The position numbers were made by a program, and so were the translations under genes. Shown in pieces: positions 25,509 to 34,599 of a stretch of DNA of 56,220 nucleotides. The stretch lies in assembly GCA_021827605.1 (NCBI GenBank), contig JAKAVF010000024.1, forward strand, positions 1 to 56,220. Direction: 5' to 3'. Each line of letters starts with the position of its first letter. The first letter of the stretch is position 1. The notes beneath the pieces are model-generated. The model had not been told where the DNA came from. It searched no databases and saw only the letters and a list, made by a program, of their open reading frames with translations. Source of the DNA: Microcaldota archaeon (lineage in GTDB: Archaea > Micrarchaeota > Micrarchaeia > Micrarchaeales > Micrarchaeaceae).

Positions 25509-26300
25509 ATGGACGTCGACAAACTTTTTGACCTGAGTAATCAAGTTGCGATTGTAACGGGCGCATCAGCCGGCTTGGGCCAGGTATTTGCCGAGACCCT
25601 TGCTTCGAAAGGTGCAAAATTGGCGCTGTGCGCAAGGAGGGCCGCCCCATTAAGGAAGTTTGCAGACGCTCTCAAGAAGAAATACAATGTAAGGGTATTT
25701 TACGAGGTGGTGGATGTTACCGACGAAAAGCAGGCATCAAGGTTCTGCGCGTCTGTATTCAAAACCTACGGCAAGATAGATATCCTTGTCAACAACGTTG
25801 GTACATCTGGAGTAACTGCGACGGACCAGCCTACGTTCACAATCAGCAAAGAAAGGTTTAGCAAAGAAGTGGAAAAGAACCTGCATAGCTGCTTCATCAT
25901 GTCAAGGGAGGCAGGGAAATACATGGCAAAAAGGCATTACGGTAAAATAATAAATCTTTCAAGCGTCCTCGGAATCATCGCTTCAAAAGGCTGGTACATG
26001 CCAGCTTACTATGCCTCAAAAGGCGGGGTAGTAAATCTCACGCGCGGCCTTGCTGTTGAGTTTTCACAATTTGGGATAAATGTTAACACAATAGCTCCTG
26101 GCACATTCCCCAGCGAGTCCACAAAAAAGGACATATTCAACGACAAGAAGGTAATGAGGTATATTGAATCCCTAAATCCACTGCACCGGCTGGGTAAGCC
26201 AGATGATCTAAAGGGCGTTGTGCTCCTGTTGGCCTCTCACGCTTCTGATTATATAACGGGGCAGACAATATCTGTTGACGGAGGATGGACAATATGGTGA
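25509..26300 (+). CDS. Short-chain dehydrogenase/reductase (SDR)
   Basis: 263 residues, the normal classical SDR length. Cofactor motif TGASAGLGQ (18-26), NNVG, catalytic Ser (NLSSVLG) and YYASKGG (Tyr-x-x-x-Lys), then APGTFPSES and the end SDYITGQTISVDGGW. The residues after the first beta strand (LCARR) suggest NADP(H). It oxidises or reduces a hydroxyl/keto group in the pathway of this operon. The neighbours are a flavoprotein and acdA; 1 bp gap to acdA. Confidence 0.9.
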   Translation: MDVDKLFDLSNQVAIVTGASAGLGQVFAETLASKGAKLALCARRAAPLRKFADALKKKYNVRVFYEVVDVTDEKQASRFCASVFKTYGKIDILVNNVGTSGVTATDQPTFTISKERFSKEVEKNLHSCFIMSREAGKYMAKRHYGKIINLSSVLGIIASKGWYMPAYYASKGGVVNLTRGLAVEFSQFGINVNTIAPGTFPSESTKKDIFNDKKVMRYIESLNPLHRLGKPDDLKGVVLLLASHASDYITGQTISVDGGWTIW

Positions 26301-26301
26301 T

Positions 26302-27696
26302 ATGTTGAAAACAAACTATGCGGATCTCAGTGCGATGATGCACCCGAAGAGCGTGGCGATAATCGGAGCTTCGGAGAAGTCAGGTAAAGTCGGCGCCGTA
26401 ATCATGCAGAATTACCTGGATTCGGGATTCCAAGGCGAGATATACCCAGTCAACATCAGCTCCAGCGGCAAGATACTCGGCAAGACTGCCTACAAGAGCA
26501 TCCTTGAAGTAAGGAGGAGCATAGACCTCGCAGTCATATCAATCCCTGCGGAGTTCGTGCCGCAGGCGTTGGATGAGTGCGGTAAGGCCAAAGTGAAGGG
26601 TGTGGTCATAGTCTCAAGCGGGTTCTCTGAGGTTGGGAGGTCAGACCTGCAGGAAAAGCTGATAGCAATTGCGAGGAAGTACAAACTCCCGGTCATAGGG
26701 CCAAACTGCCTTGGCATAATGGATCCAAGGTCAAGGAGTGATACCCTCTTCCTGCCCACCTTCAAGATAGACCGGCCAAAGATTGGCAGCATCAGCTTTG
26801 TTTCGCAGAGTGGGTCGGTAGGCAGCTCGACTCTTGACCTGATAAGCGGGGAAGGGCTAGGCCTGGCGCGCTTTATATCTTATGGGAATGCGGCAGTAGT
26901 CGATGAAGTCGATATTCTCGAATTTCTTGGCAGAGACAGCGACACAAAAGTCATAGCTTTCTACCTTGAAGGCGTAAAGCGTGGGAAGGAGTTCATAGAA
27001 GTCGCATCAAGGGTGACAAAGAAGAAGCCGATCGTGATACTGAAGGGCGGAACAACAGAATCAGGAGCCGCAGCCGCGCACTCGCACACCGCCTCTCTTG
27101 CAGGCAGCAACGAGGCTTACAAGGCAGTCTTCACGCAGTACGGATTCGTGCAGGCAAACAATCTCGAGGAACTGCTCTACTTCGCAAAGGTGTTCGACAC
27201 GCAGCCGCTGATGAAAGGCAACCGTGTGGCAGTGATAACAAACGGTGGCGGCCATGGCGTGCTCGCCACAGATGCGCTATACCAGAATGGCCTTGTATTT
27301 CCAGAGCTCACCAAGCAGACACGGGATTCTCTCAGGAAGGTTATGCCCTCTATAGTAAACATACGCTTGCCTATGGACATAGGGGGTGATGCTGATGACA
27401 AGAGATACTCCGACGCACTTGAGCTGCTGAGCGCTGACCCGAACGTGGATGCGCTTATGGTCATAACCCTTTTCCAGACGCCTGGCGCCGACGAGAAAGT
27501 CGCTTCGATGGTAGCAAAATATGCTGCAATCAAGGCGAAGCCGCTTGTTGCGGTGAGCACCGGAGGTGCTTATACCAGGTCCCATATATCGGTCATGGAA
27601 GAGATGGGCGTCCCGGTCTATGAGTCGCCGGATTCTGCCGCGTCAGCGCTTTCCGCTTTGTACAGGTACTCGAAATACAGGATGGCGAAAAAATGA
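26302..27696 (+). CDS. acdA: ADP-forming acyl-CoA synthetase, alpha subunit
   Basis: About 464 residues. CoA-binding and succinyl-CoA synthetase-like domains: MMHPKSVAIIGASEKSGKVG, PVIGPNCLGIM, SFVSQSGSVGSS and HSHTASLAGSNEAY, with the phospho-His at about 260. It acts with acdB at 24431 to make ATP from acyl-CoA. ATG 26302 starts 1 bp after the SDR stop; an upstream in-frame start at 26275 would overlap SDR. The end overlaps the aminotransferase start by 4 bp. Confidence 0.93.
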   Translation: MLKTNYADLSAMMHPKSVAIIGASEKSGKVGAVIMQNYLDSGFQGEIYPVNISSSGKILGKTAYKSILEVRRSIDLAVISIPAEFVPQALDECGKAKVKGVVIVSSGFSEVGRSDLQEKLIAIARKYKLPVIGPNCLGIMDPRSRSDTLFLPTFKIDRPKIGSISFVSQSGSVGSSTLDLISGEGLGLARFISYGNAAVVDEVDILEFLGRDSDTKVIAFYLEGVKRGKEFIEVASRVTKKKPIVILKGGTTESGAAAAHSHTASLAGSNEAYKAVFTQYGFVQANNLEELLYFAKVFDTQPLMKGNRVAVITNGGGHGVLATDALYQNGLVFPELTKQTRDSLRKVMPSIVNIRLPMDIGGDADDKRYSDALELLSADPNVDALMVITLFQTPGADEKVASMVAKYAAIKAKPLVAVSTGGAYTRSHISVMEEMGVPVYESPDSAASALSALYRYSKYRMAKK

Positions 27697-29033
27697 CAAA
27701 GATAAGGATAACGAAAAAGACGATGGACATCATAAAGAGAGACAGGAACGTGATGTTCACCACTACAAGGGAACACTATCCGTTTGTGGCAAAGAGCGGA
27801 CGCGGCGACTTTGCGTACGATGCGGAAGGGAACAAGTTCATAGATTTCTCAAGCTTCATAAGCATATACAACTTTGGCGTGAATGGGAATGCAGCAATAA
27901 GGAATGCGATAAAGAAGCAGGTCGATGAGCTGATGCACTCTGCGTTCACTGACTACTACGCAGAGCTGCCAGTCGAGTTCGCTGAGAATCTTGTCAAGAT
28001 GATGCCGAAAGGATTCGGCAGGGTTTTCCTCTCTAATTCAGGCACAGAGGCGAATGAGGACGCGATAAAGCTGTCAAGGCTGTTCACGAGGAAAAGCTAT
28101 ATAATGGGGTTCTTCAATGCATTCCATGGCAGGAGCATAGGCGCCCTCGGGCTTACCTCTACAAAGATCGCGCAAAGGGAGCGCTTTGGACCATTCCCGA
28201 ATGTGGTGCACGCGGTTTATCCCAATCCATACAGGTGCGAATTCGGCACAGACAACGCGGAGGATTGCGCAAACGCATCAATCGATTACATAGAAAGGAA
28301 CATCTTCCAACGTACTTACTCGGCGAAGGAGATAGCTGCAATTTTCATAGAGCCGGTGCAGGGGGAGGGCGGCTACATCGTGCCACCTGTAAAATTCATG
28401 AGAGAGTTGAGGAAACTTGCAACGGATAACGGTATCCTGCTTGTGTCCGATGAAGTACAGTCCGGATACATGAGGACCGGAAAGTTCCTTGCAATGGAGC
28501 ACTTCGGAGTGACTGCAGATATCTATACGATGGCAAAGGCAATCGGAGGCGGACTGCCTCTCGGCGCTACAATAGCAAAGAAAGAGCTCGGCGACACGCC
28601 ACCAGGGTCGCATGCGGGCACATTTGGCGGAAACCTTGCAGTGATTGCGGCAGCAAATACATCGCTGAAGTACGTAATGAAGAACAGAAGAAAGATTGAA
28701 TCAACGGTTAAGAAGAATGGCAGGAAGATAATGAAAAGACTTGAGCAGATGAAGGATTCGTATGAGATAGTCGGTGATGTTAGAGGAATCGGGATGATGA
28801 CCGCGCTGGAATTGGTAAAAGATAAGGAAAACAAGGTGCCTGCCGTGAAAGAGAGGGAGGCGGTGCTGGAGGAGTGCTTCTACAACGGGCTTATCGCCCT
28901 GCCTGCGGGGGAATCAACAATAAGGATTATACCTCCAATAACGATCGGGGAAAATAATCTTGATCGCGGGTTGAATATACTTGAAGATGCAATAAAGAAA
29001 GTTAATGGGCAAGGAAAAAGCAGGGTTGACTGA
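27693..29033 (+). CDS. Class III PLP aminotransferase
   Basis: 446 residues. The fold-type I class III pattern includes GRVFLSNSGTEANEDAIKLS, FHGRSIGALGLTSTK, FIEPVQGEGGY, VSDEVQSGYMRTGKF and the PLP lysine in YTMAKAIGGGLPLG (about residue 281). It is closest in appearance to 4-aminobutyrate or omega-amino acid aminotransferases; the substrate is not determined. It overlaps acdA by 4 bp and abuts the ComA-like gene without a gap, so the six genes form one operon. Confidence 0.9.
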   Translation: MTKIRITKKTMDIIKRDRNVMFTTTREHYPFVAKSGRGDFAYDAEGNKFIDFSSFISIYNFGVNGNAAIRNAIKKQVDELMHSAFTDYYAELPVEFAENLVKMMPKGFGRVFLSNSGTEANEDAIKLSRLFTRKSYIMGFFNAFHGRSIGALGLTSTKIAQRERFGPFPNVVHAVYPNPYRCEFGTDNAEDCANASIDYIERNIFQRTYSAKEIAAIFIEPVQGEGGYIVPPVKFMRELRKLATDNGILLVSDEVQSGYMRTGKFLAMEHFGVTADIYTMAKAIGGGLPLGATIAKKELGDTPPGSHAGTFGGNLAVIAAANTSLKYVMKNRRKIESTVKKNGRKIMKRLEQMKDSYEIVGDVRGIGMMTALELVKDKENKVPAVKEREAVLEECFYNGLIALPAGESTIRIIPPITIGENNLDRGLNILEDAIKKVNGQGKSRVD

Positions 29034-29873
29034 ATGGAAAAGATAGAGCATGCATACAAATACGTAAAGACGCTGGAGTTGCCGCCGAAGCCCAGAAAAA
29101 GCTGGAAAACAGAGGTAAGAATCCCGTATTACAGCTCTGTAGTGACAAGGACCTACATAAAAGAAGTCCTTGAAACCTGGAGCGAATACTTCGACGGCCT
29201 CAAGTTTGCATGTGGCACCCATAAGCTGCTTCCAAAGAGCGTAGTCAGAGAAATAATCAAGATGGCGCACGATTATGACGTCTATGTTTCCACAGGCGGG
29301 TTTGTTGAGAGAGTTACGGTAGATGGTTCTAAAGCGGTCGATGCATATTTCGATGAATGCAAGGACCTTGGCTTCGATGTGATCGAGATATCAAACGGAT
29401 TTGTGACCAGCATGACCCTTGAGGACAAGGTTGCAATGGTAAAGAAGGTAAGGAGCATAGGCCTGAGGCCGAAGCCTGAGATAACGCTCATGAAAGGCGC
29501 TGGCGCAGGCACGCACATAGTTGGCTACAAGACGGAGATGAAGCCAATCAGCGAAGCGATTAAAGAGGCAAAAATGCACATCCGCGCTGGCGCGAAAGAG
29601 ATAATGATGGAGTCGGAAGGCATAACAGAGGATCTCCCTCCTGAAAAGTGGAGGACTGATATAATAAAGAAGCTGATTTCGGAATTTGGCTATGGGCTAT
29701 GGATGTTCGAAGCTGCTGATCCAGAAGTGTTCAAATGGTACCTAAAGCACATAGGAAAGGACGTTAACCTGTTTATAGACCACACGCAGATTACCGAATA
29801 CAATGCATGGCGGCTCGGGTACTGGGGAGACCGCGATATCTGGAAGGGCCAGAAGTTTTCTTACAAGCACTAG
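29034..29873 (+). CDS. Phosphosulfolactate synthase (ComA)-family protein
   Basis: 279 residues, close to the family length. The (beta/alpha)8 barrel of the ComA family shows FDGLKFACGTHKLLP, YVSTGGFVE, GFDVIEISNGF, and PEITLMKGAGAGTH... with a C-terminal LWMFEAADPEVFKWYL. In methanogens ComA adds sulfite to phosphoenolpyruvate to start coenzyme M synthesis. Coenzyme M is unlikely here, so this may be a relative with another role, as in plants and some bacteria. Last gene of the operon; 2 bp from the convergent prpD. Confidence 0.75.
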   Translation: MEKIEHAYKYVKTLELPPKPRKSWKTEVRIPYYSSVVTRTYIKEVLETWSEYFDGLKFACGTHKLLPKSVVREIIKMAHDYDVYVSTGGFVERVTVDGSKAVDAYFDECKDLGFDVIEISNGFVTSMTLEDKVAMVKKVRSIGLRPKPEITLMKGAGAGTHIVGYKTEMKPISEAIKEAKMHIRAGAKEIMMESEGITEDLPPEKWRTDIIKKLISEFGYGLWMFEAADPEVFKWYLKHIGKDVNLFIDHTQITEYNAWRLGYWGDRDIWKGQKFSYKH

Positions 29874-29875
29874 GG

Positions 29876-31249
29876 CTAGGATAGCACGGCGATTGAAAAG
29901 AGCCGGTCGATACTGTCCATCTTTTCAATTTTCCATATCGTTTCAAGGATGTACTCCGCTCTGCTTCTGCTCATCACATCTGAGGATAGGTCAATGAATT
30001 TCTCAGCGAGCTCCTCGTCGCTCATTGGATTCTTTGGATGCCCTCTCGAGTAAATCTGCTCTTTGTGGATACTGCTTCCATCCTTCAAGACAATCCGTAT
30101 TCCAGCAGCATTCACGGTCCCGCCTTTGTTGAATAGAGCGGTGTACTTTTTGTTTTCTGCTACCTGTATCCTCTTCATAAGATTCAAAGTTTTCCTATCG
30201 CCTATCCGCCTTTCGCTCGTTGAAGAAAGGTCCACATCCTTATCAAGGAGTGAAACGGCAACAAGATAAGGCAGGCTGTGGTCTGCGGTCTCCTTTGTTA
30301 AGGGATGCCACTTCTCTGGGTCTTTCCCGAGTATCTTGTATCCGGCTTCGTTTGTTTCCACTACAACTCTCTTTATCGCATCAACGCCAGCGACATTTTT
30401 TACGGCTTCGATTGCACAGGATATCGCGGTTTGCGCGCGCGTTTCGGCCGGATAGAACTTGAAGAGGTTCTGCCCGATCTTGAATCTGTTCCTCCTGTTC
30501 CCAAACTTTTTCGTATCGAGGCTGAACCTGCCGCTCACCAACTTCCAGAACCCGTTCTCACCCTCGAAGACGGGAGAAGGTCCTGTCATACCATTCCTGG
30601 CGAGCTCGGCTGCGAATATGGCGTTCCTTGCCGAGTTGGCAAATGCAGGAGCCTTCCACATCGAGAGCTCTCCGGCCCTCACCTGCCTCATCGTAATATG
30701 CGAATTGAGCGCGATGTTTATCGCCTGCTCTATCTTTTCCTCTCTTAATCCCATAAGCCGCGCAGCAACGGCACTGACAGAGACCAATCCATATGTTACA
30801 TGGTCCCAGCCGTGCTTCCACAGGCTCGCTGCATCAGCCAGTCTGCACTGCAGCTCATACGCTAGCGTTATGCCTAGAATCACGTCCTTCCCCGTACCTT
30901 TCTGCGCCTCTACTACCGCAAGGATTGGGAATATATTGTCGCTGGGATGTGAGAACTCCTTTCCATCGTATGTATCGTTGTAATCGAAATATCTTGCCAT
31001 TGTCCCGTTTACAAATGCTGCGAACGATGCATCTGTCTTGTAGTGAGTTCCCAGTAAGGTTGCGGAATATCTAGACTCTATATCCTTGAGCGTCGCTCTT
31101 GCTATCCTTACGGGCTCGGCATTGAATGCGCCAATCGCGCACCCGAACGTGTCAACCAGCGATCTCTTTGCGCTGTGCACTGCTTCTTTTGGAAGGTCGC
31201 TGAAGCTGACAGAGCTTACGTACTTTGCGATGTCTCTGGCTATAGTCAA
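29876..31249 (-). CDS. prpD: MmgE/PrpD-family dehydratase
   Basis: 457 residues, the usual length. Recognised by SAKRSLVDTFGCAIGAF, FVNGTMARYFDYNDTY, SHPSDNIFPILAV, GWDHVTYGLVSVSAVAARL and MWKAPAFANSARNA. Members dehydrate 2-methylcitrate and some also citrate, or decarboxylate cis-aconitate. It overlaps the isocitrate dehydrogenase stop by 4 bp (ATGA) and is the last gene of the mdh-gltA-icd operon. No aconitase gene is present in the window, so it may provide citrate/isocitrate conversion (inference). Confidence 0.88.
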   Translation of the reverse strand: MTIARDIAKYVSSVSFSDLPKEAVHSAKRSLVDTFGCAIGAFNAEPVRIARATLKDIESRYSATLLGTHYKTDASFAAFVNGTMARYFDYNDTYDGKEFSHPSDNIFPILAVVEAQKGTGKDVILGITLAYELQCRLADAASLWKHGWDHVTYGLVSVSAVAARLMGLREEKIEQAINIALNSHITMRQVRAGELSMWKAPAFANSARNAIFAAELARNGMTGPSPVFEGENGFWKLVSGRFSLDTKKFGNRRNRFKIGQNLFKFYPAETRAQTAISCAIEAVKNVAGVDAIKRVVVETNEAGYKILGKDPEKWHPLTKETADHSLPYLVAVSLLDKDVDLSSTSERRIGDRKTLNLMKRIQVAENKKYTALFNKGGTVNAAGIRIVLKDGSSIHKEQIYSRGHPKNPMSDEELAEKFIDLSSDVMSRSRAEYILETIWKIEKMDSIDRLFSIAVLS

Positions 31250-32334
31250 GCGCTCTCACCTATCTTCCTGATTATTTCCTCTGTCATCGCCTTAGTGCCA
31301 ACATGCCTTCTTGGATTCAGGTCATATGTGACCTTCTTCCCCTCCTTTATCACTTCCACCACCGCTTCTTCGAGTGCGACAGCGGCCTTGTTCTCGCCTA
31401 TATGACCAAGCATCATAGCTGCACTTAGTATGCACGCTGTCGGGTTTGCTTCGTCCTTCCCCGCATGCTTTGGCGCGCTTCCGTGAATCGGCTCGAAAAC
31501 TGCGTATTTTTCCCCTATATTTGCACTCGGCGCTATCCCAAGCCCGCCGACCAATCCGGAACAGAGGTCTGACACAATGTCGCCGTAAAGATTCGGACAA
31601 ACCAACACATCGTACAGCTCTGGCTTTATCACAAGCTGCATGCACATGTTGTCCACTATCCTGTCCTCAAACGTGATCGATGGATATTTTTTTGCCACGG
31701 CCTGCACAGTCTTTAGGAAAAGACCATCGGAATACTTCATTATGTTCGCCTTGTGCACGGCTGTTACCTTCTTCCTTCTGTTGGCCTTCGCATAATCGAA
31801 AGCGAACTTCGCTATCCTCCTGCTGCCGAATACGGATATCGGCTTTAGGGATATCGCACTGTCCTTCCTTATCGTCTTCCCTGTGTTCTTCTTCGCGAAC
31901 GAGATAAGATCGATTGTCGCTTTCTTTCCCTCATCGAACTCTATACCGGCATACAGGTCTTCGGTATTCTCTCTGATAACTACCAGATCTACGCCGGAGT
32001 ATTTCGATTCGACTCCAGGAAGGAGTTTTGCCGGCCTTACGTTTGCGAAGAGGTCCAGCTTCTGCCGCAACTCCACGTTCACGCTCCTGAAACCAGACCC
32101 GACAGGCGTAGTAATCGGGCCTTTCAGCGCAACCGTGTTCTTTCTTATCGAAGCCAGCGTTTTCTTCGGAAGCACGCTTCCGTGCTTCTTTTCAGCTTCT
32201 TCGCCCGCCGGCATTTCCTCCCAATCTACACCGAAGCCAAACCTTCGCGCAATAGCATCCACGCACGCCTGCGCGGCTCCGGAAACCTCAGGACCTATTC
32301 CGTCGCCGGGGATGAGTGTTATCTTGTATGCCAA
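31246..32334 (-). CDS. icd: Isocitrate dehydrogenase
   Basis: 362 residues, TTG start 4 bp after the citrate synthase stop. The decarboxylating dehydrogenase fold shows LIPGDGIGPEV, the substrate loop TTPVGSGFRSVNVELRQKLD, ENTEDLYAGIE and GLGIAPSANIG. The Ser-x-Asn pattern in FRSVNVELR fits isocitrate rather than 3-isopropylmalate. The cofactor loop HGSAPKHAGK has Lys where NADP enzymes do (NAD enzymes usually have Asp), so NADP is likely. It makes 2-oxoglutarate. Confidence 0.9.
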   Translation of the reverse strand: MAYKITLIPGDGIGPEVSGAAQACVDAIARRFGFGVDWEEMPAGEEAEKKHGSVLPKKTLASIRKNTVALKGPITTPVGSGFRSVNVELRQKLDLFANVRPAKLLPGVESKYSGVDLVVIRENTEDLYAGIEFDEGKKATIDLISFAKKNTGKTIRKDSAISLKPISVFGSRRIAKFAFDYAKANRRKKVTAVHKANIMKYSDGLFLKTVQAVAKKYPSITFEDRIVDNMCMQLVIKPELYDVLVCPNLYGDIVSDLCSGLVGGLGIAPSANIGEKYAVFEPIHGSAPKHAGKDEANPTACILSAAMMLGHIGENKAAVALEEAVVEVIKEGKKVTYDLNPRRHVGTKAMTEEIIRKIGESA

Positions 32335-32338
32335 GCGC

Positions 32339-33481
32339 TCACTTCCTCTTTTCTATCGGGATAAATTTCAAGTCGACCGGCCCAGTATAGTAGTCGATTG
32401 GCCTTATCAGCCTATTGTCCTCGTACTGCTCGAGCGCATGCGCAGACCATCCAGATACCCTTGAGATGGCGAATATCGGCGAGTCAAGCTCCAGCGGCAG
32501 GCCGAGACCTTTGTAGATAATCGATGAGAAGAAGTCGACATTCGGATAGAGCTTCTTCTCCCTGAACATCACCTGCTCTATCTTGTCAGCGATGTCATAC
32601 CACTTCATGTCTCCCATCGCCTTGCTGAAGCGCTCTGCTGTCTTCTTCAGTATCTTCGCTCTGGGGTCGTACACCTTATAGACCCTGTGGCCTATGCCCA
32701 TCATCTTCTGGTGCTTTGACAGTGTATCTTTGATATACGGTTCAACGTTCTCGACAGAGCCTATTGCCTGCAGCTGCCCCATCACAGCCTCGCTCGCTCC
32801 CCCGTGCAGTGGACCCTTGAGCACCCCTATACCAGTAGTCATAGCGGAGTACATGTCGCTAAGCGTTGAAACGGTTATCCTAGCGGCAAAAGTTGACGCA
32901 TTGAAGCTGTGTTCAGCGTGCAGCACAAGATCCTGGTCCATTGCCTTTGCCTCTATCTCGCTCGGCCTTTTTCCTGTGACCATGTACAGGAAGTTCGCTG
33001 CGTGCCCAAGCGACGGGTCAGGCTTTACTATCTTCATCTTGTTGTTTATCCTGTTGTAATAAGCCACTATGGTCGCGAATTTTGCAACCATCGACTTTCC
33101 CTGTGCAAGATGGTAATCCGTAGTGATGCCCTCGACATCCTTGTCGCCTCCTGCGAGAGAGCTTACCGCTGTCCTAAGCGCCTCCATCGGCGTTGTCTTG
33201 TGCGCCACCTCTTCAAGGATCTCCACGACGTATGCGGGAAGCTCGCGCATGGATGAAAGCTCCTCCGTAAATTTGGCAAGCTCTCCCCTGTTAGGCAGCT
33301 TCCCTTCGAGAAGCAGGTATGTCACTTCGTCAAAAGTGCAGTTCACGGCGAGGTCCTCTATGGAGTATCCCCTGTAATAGAGCTTGCCCTTCTCCCCATC
33401 AACTTTGCATATCTTTGATTCCCCCGCGATTACGCCCTCAAGCCCCTTCTTGAATCCAGGAGGTAGTTTCCCATTTGCCAT
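32339..33481 (-). CDS. gltA: Citrate synthase
   Basis: 380 residues, the archaeal/short bacterial length. GESKICKVDGEKGKLYYRGY, HAEHSFNASTFAARITVST, GPLHGGASEAVMGQL, GIGHRVYK and the catalytic Asp region VDFFSSIIYKGLGL are present; His residues of the active site are in LHAEH, LHGG and GHRVYK. It condenses oxaloacetate and acetyl-CoA. A methylcitrate activity cannot be excluded given PrpD in the same operon. It follows mdh after 15 bp. Confidence 0.95.
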   Translation of the reverse strand: MANGKLPPGFKKGLEGVIAGESKICKVDGEKGKLYYRGYSIEDLAVNCTFDEVTYLLLEGKLPNRGELAKFTEELSSMRELPAYVVEILEEVAHKTTPMEALRTAVSSLAGGDKDVEGITTDYHLAQGKSMVAKFATIVAYYNRINNKMKIVKPDPSLGHAANFLYMVTGKRPSEIEAKAMDQDLVLHAEHSFNASTFAARITVSTLSDMYSAMTTGIGVLKGPLHGGASEAVMGQLQAIGSVENVEPYIKDTLSKHQKMMGIGHRVYKVYDPRAKILKKTAERFSKAMGDMKWYDIADKIEQVMFREKKLYPNVDFFSSIIYKGLGLPLELDSPIFAISRVSGWSAHALEQYEDNRLIRPIDYYTGPVDLKFIPIEKRK

Positions 33482-33496
33482 AGCAGCACCAAAACA

Positions 33497-34429
33497 TCAA
33501 TTCAATTTCAATCCTCTTACCGAACCCATTATCTTTTCTGCCGACAGCTTTACCAGAGCCTTCTCGTCGTCTTTCAGCTTCAACTCGACCACCTTCTCTA
33601 TCCCATTTGCGCCGAGCACCACTGGCACGCCCATGAAGATATCCCTTATCCCATACTCCCCCTCAAGGTACGCTGCGCACGGGAGGGTCATCTTCTTGTC
33701 CTTCAACATCGCTTCTATCATAAGTGCAAGCGATGCGGCTGGAGCATAGAATGCGCTCGACTCCTTCTCGAGCTTTATGATTTCAGCACCGGCATTCCTC
33801 GTCCTCTCGACAATCTTCGCCAACTTTTCCTTTGAGAGAAGTTCATCTACTGGAGTCCCGCCAACCGTGGTGTATCTCGGGAGCGGCACCATGAAGTCGC
33901 CATGGCCTCCGAGCACCAGCGCGGATATGTCGCTGACGCTCGCTCCCAGCTCCTTTGCTATAAATTCTCTGAATCGCGATGAGTCCAGTATCCCCGCCAT
34001 GCCCATCACCCTCTGCTTCGGGAACCCGGTGACAGACTTTGCAAGCAAAACCATAGAGTCCAGCGGGTTCGTTATGACTACCAGCTTGCTCTCCGGCGCA
34101 TACCTCTTGACCTGCTCGCATACGCCTCTCAATATCCCAGAGTTCGTGGCGAGGAGATCCTCCCTGGACATCCCTTCCTTTCTCTGCGCGCCAACAGTGA
34201 CAGCCACTATCTCACTTCCGCTTATGCTAGAGAAGTCGCCGGTTCCCTCTATGTTGACATCGAAACCGAATATGGGAGCGCTCTCGTTGAGGTCTAGCGC
34301 AATCCCTTCGGCAGTCTCTGCTGTCCTATTCCAGAGCACTATGTCGCATAGTTCCTTGTAAGCGAGGATTTGCGCGGTCGTTGAGCCTACTCTTCCAGCA
34401 CCAATTATAGAGACTTTTGCCCTTGCCAT
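33497..34429 (-). CDS. mdh: Malate dehydrogenase
   Basis: 310 residues. Cofactor loop VSIIGAGRVGSTTAQ; substrate motif AQRKEGMSREDLL with Arg for dicarboxylate binding; VITNPLDSMVLL; catalytic His in LVLGGHGDFMVP. The Arg in the QRKxGM loop favours malate over lactate. The residues after the second strand (LWNRT instead of an acidic residue) suggest NADP(H) use. It supplies oxaloacetate to citrate synthase, the next gene. First gene of the minus-strand TCA operon. Confidence 0.92.
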   Translation of the reverse strand: MARAKVSIIGAGRVGSTTAQILAYKELCDIVLWNRTAETAEGIALDLNESAPIFGFDVNIEGTGDFSSISGSEIVAVTVGAQRKEGMSREDLLATNSGILRGVCEQVKRYAPESKLVVITNPLDSMVLLAKSVTGFPKQRVMGMAGILDSSRFREFIAKELGASVSDISALVLGGHGDFMVPLPRYTTVGGTPVDELLSKEKLAKIVERTRNAGAEIIKLEKESSAFYAPAASLALMIEAMLKDKKMTLPCAAYLEGEYGIRDIFMGVPVVLGANGIEKVVELKLKDDEKALVKLSAEKIMGSVRGLKLN

Positions 34430-34550
34430 ACCGCATCCGACACTGATAAATCAATCAGAAGCTATTAATACATTGCAGTGGTTTACCGGAAGCAAGCGAA
34501 TTTGAAAGCAAAAGGTATTAATAGGTTTTCGATAGAGTATTTAGTGCCTT

Positions 34551-34584
34551 AAAGACTACTTTTACGTCAAAAGAAACAGTCTTT
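34551..34584. other. Hairpin upstream of eS19
   Basis: AAAGACT (34551-34557) pairs with AGTCTTT (34578-34584); inside, CTTTT pairs with AAAAG. It ends 16 nt before the eS19 ATG and is followed by more T residues. It could be a leader element or, less likely, a terminator-like signal. Confidence 0.35.
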
Positions 34585-34599
34585 TTATCGAATGATTTT

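Noticed and set aside
26275-26301. Longer start for acdA inside the SDR gene
   Set aside because: It would overlap the SDR C-terminus by 26 bp and adds residues not typical of the family; ATG 26302 follows the SDR stop directly.
34551-34584. Intrinsic terminator for the TCA or an upstream gene
   Set aside because: Genes on both sides diverge from this region, so no transcript ends here; it lies before the eS19 start and is better viewed as a leader element.
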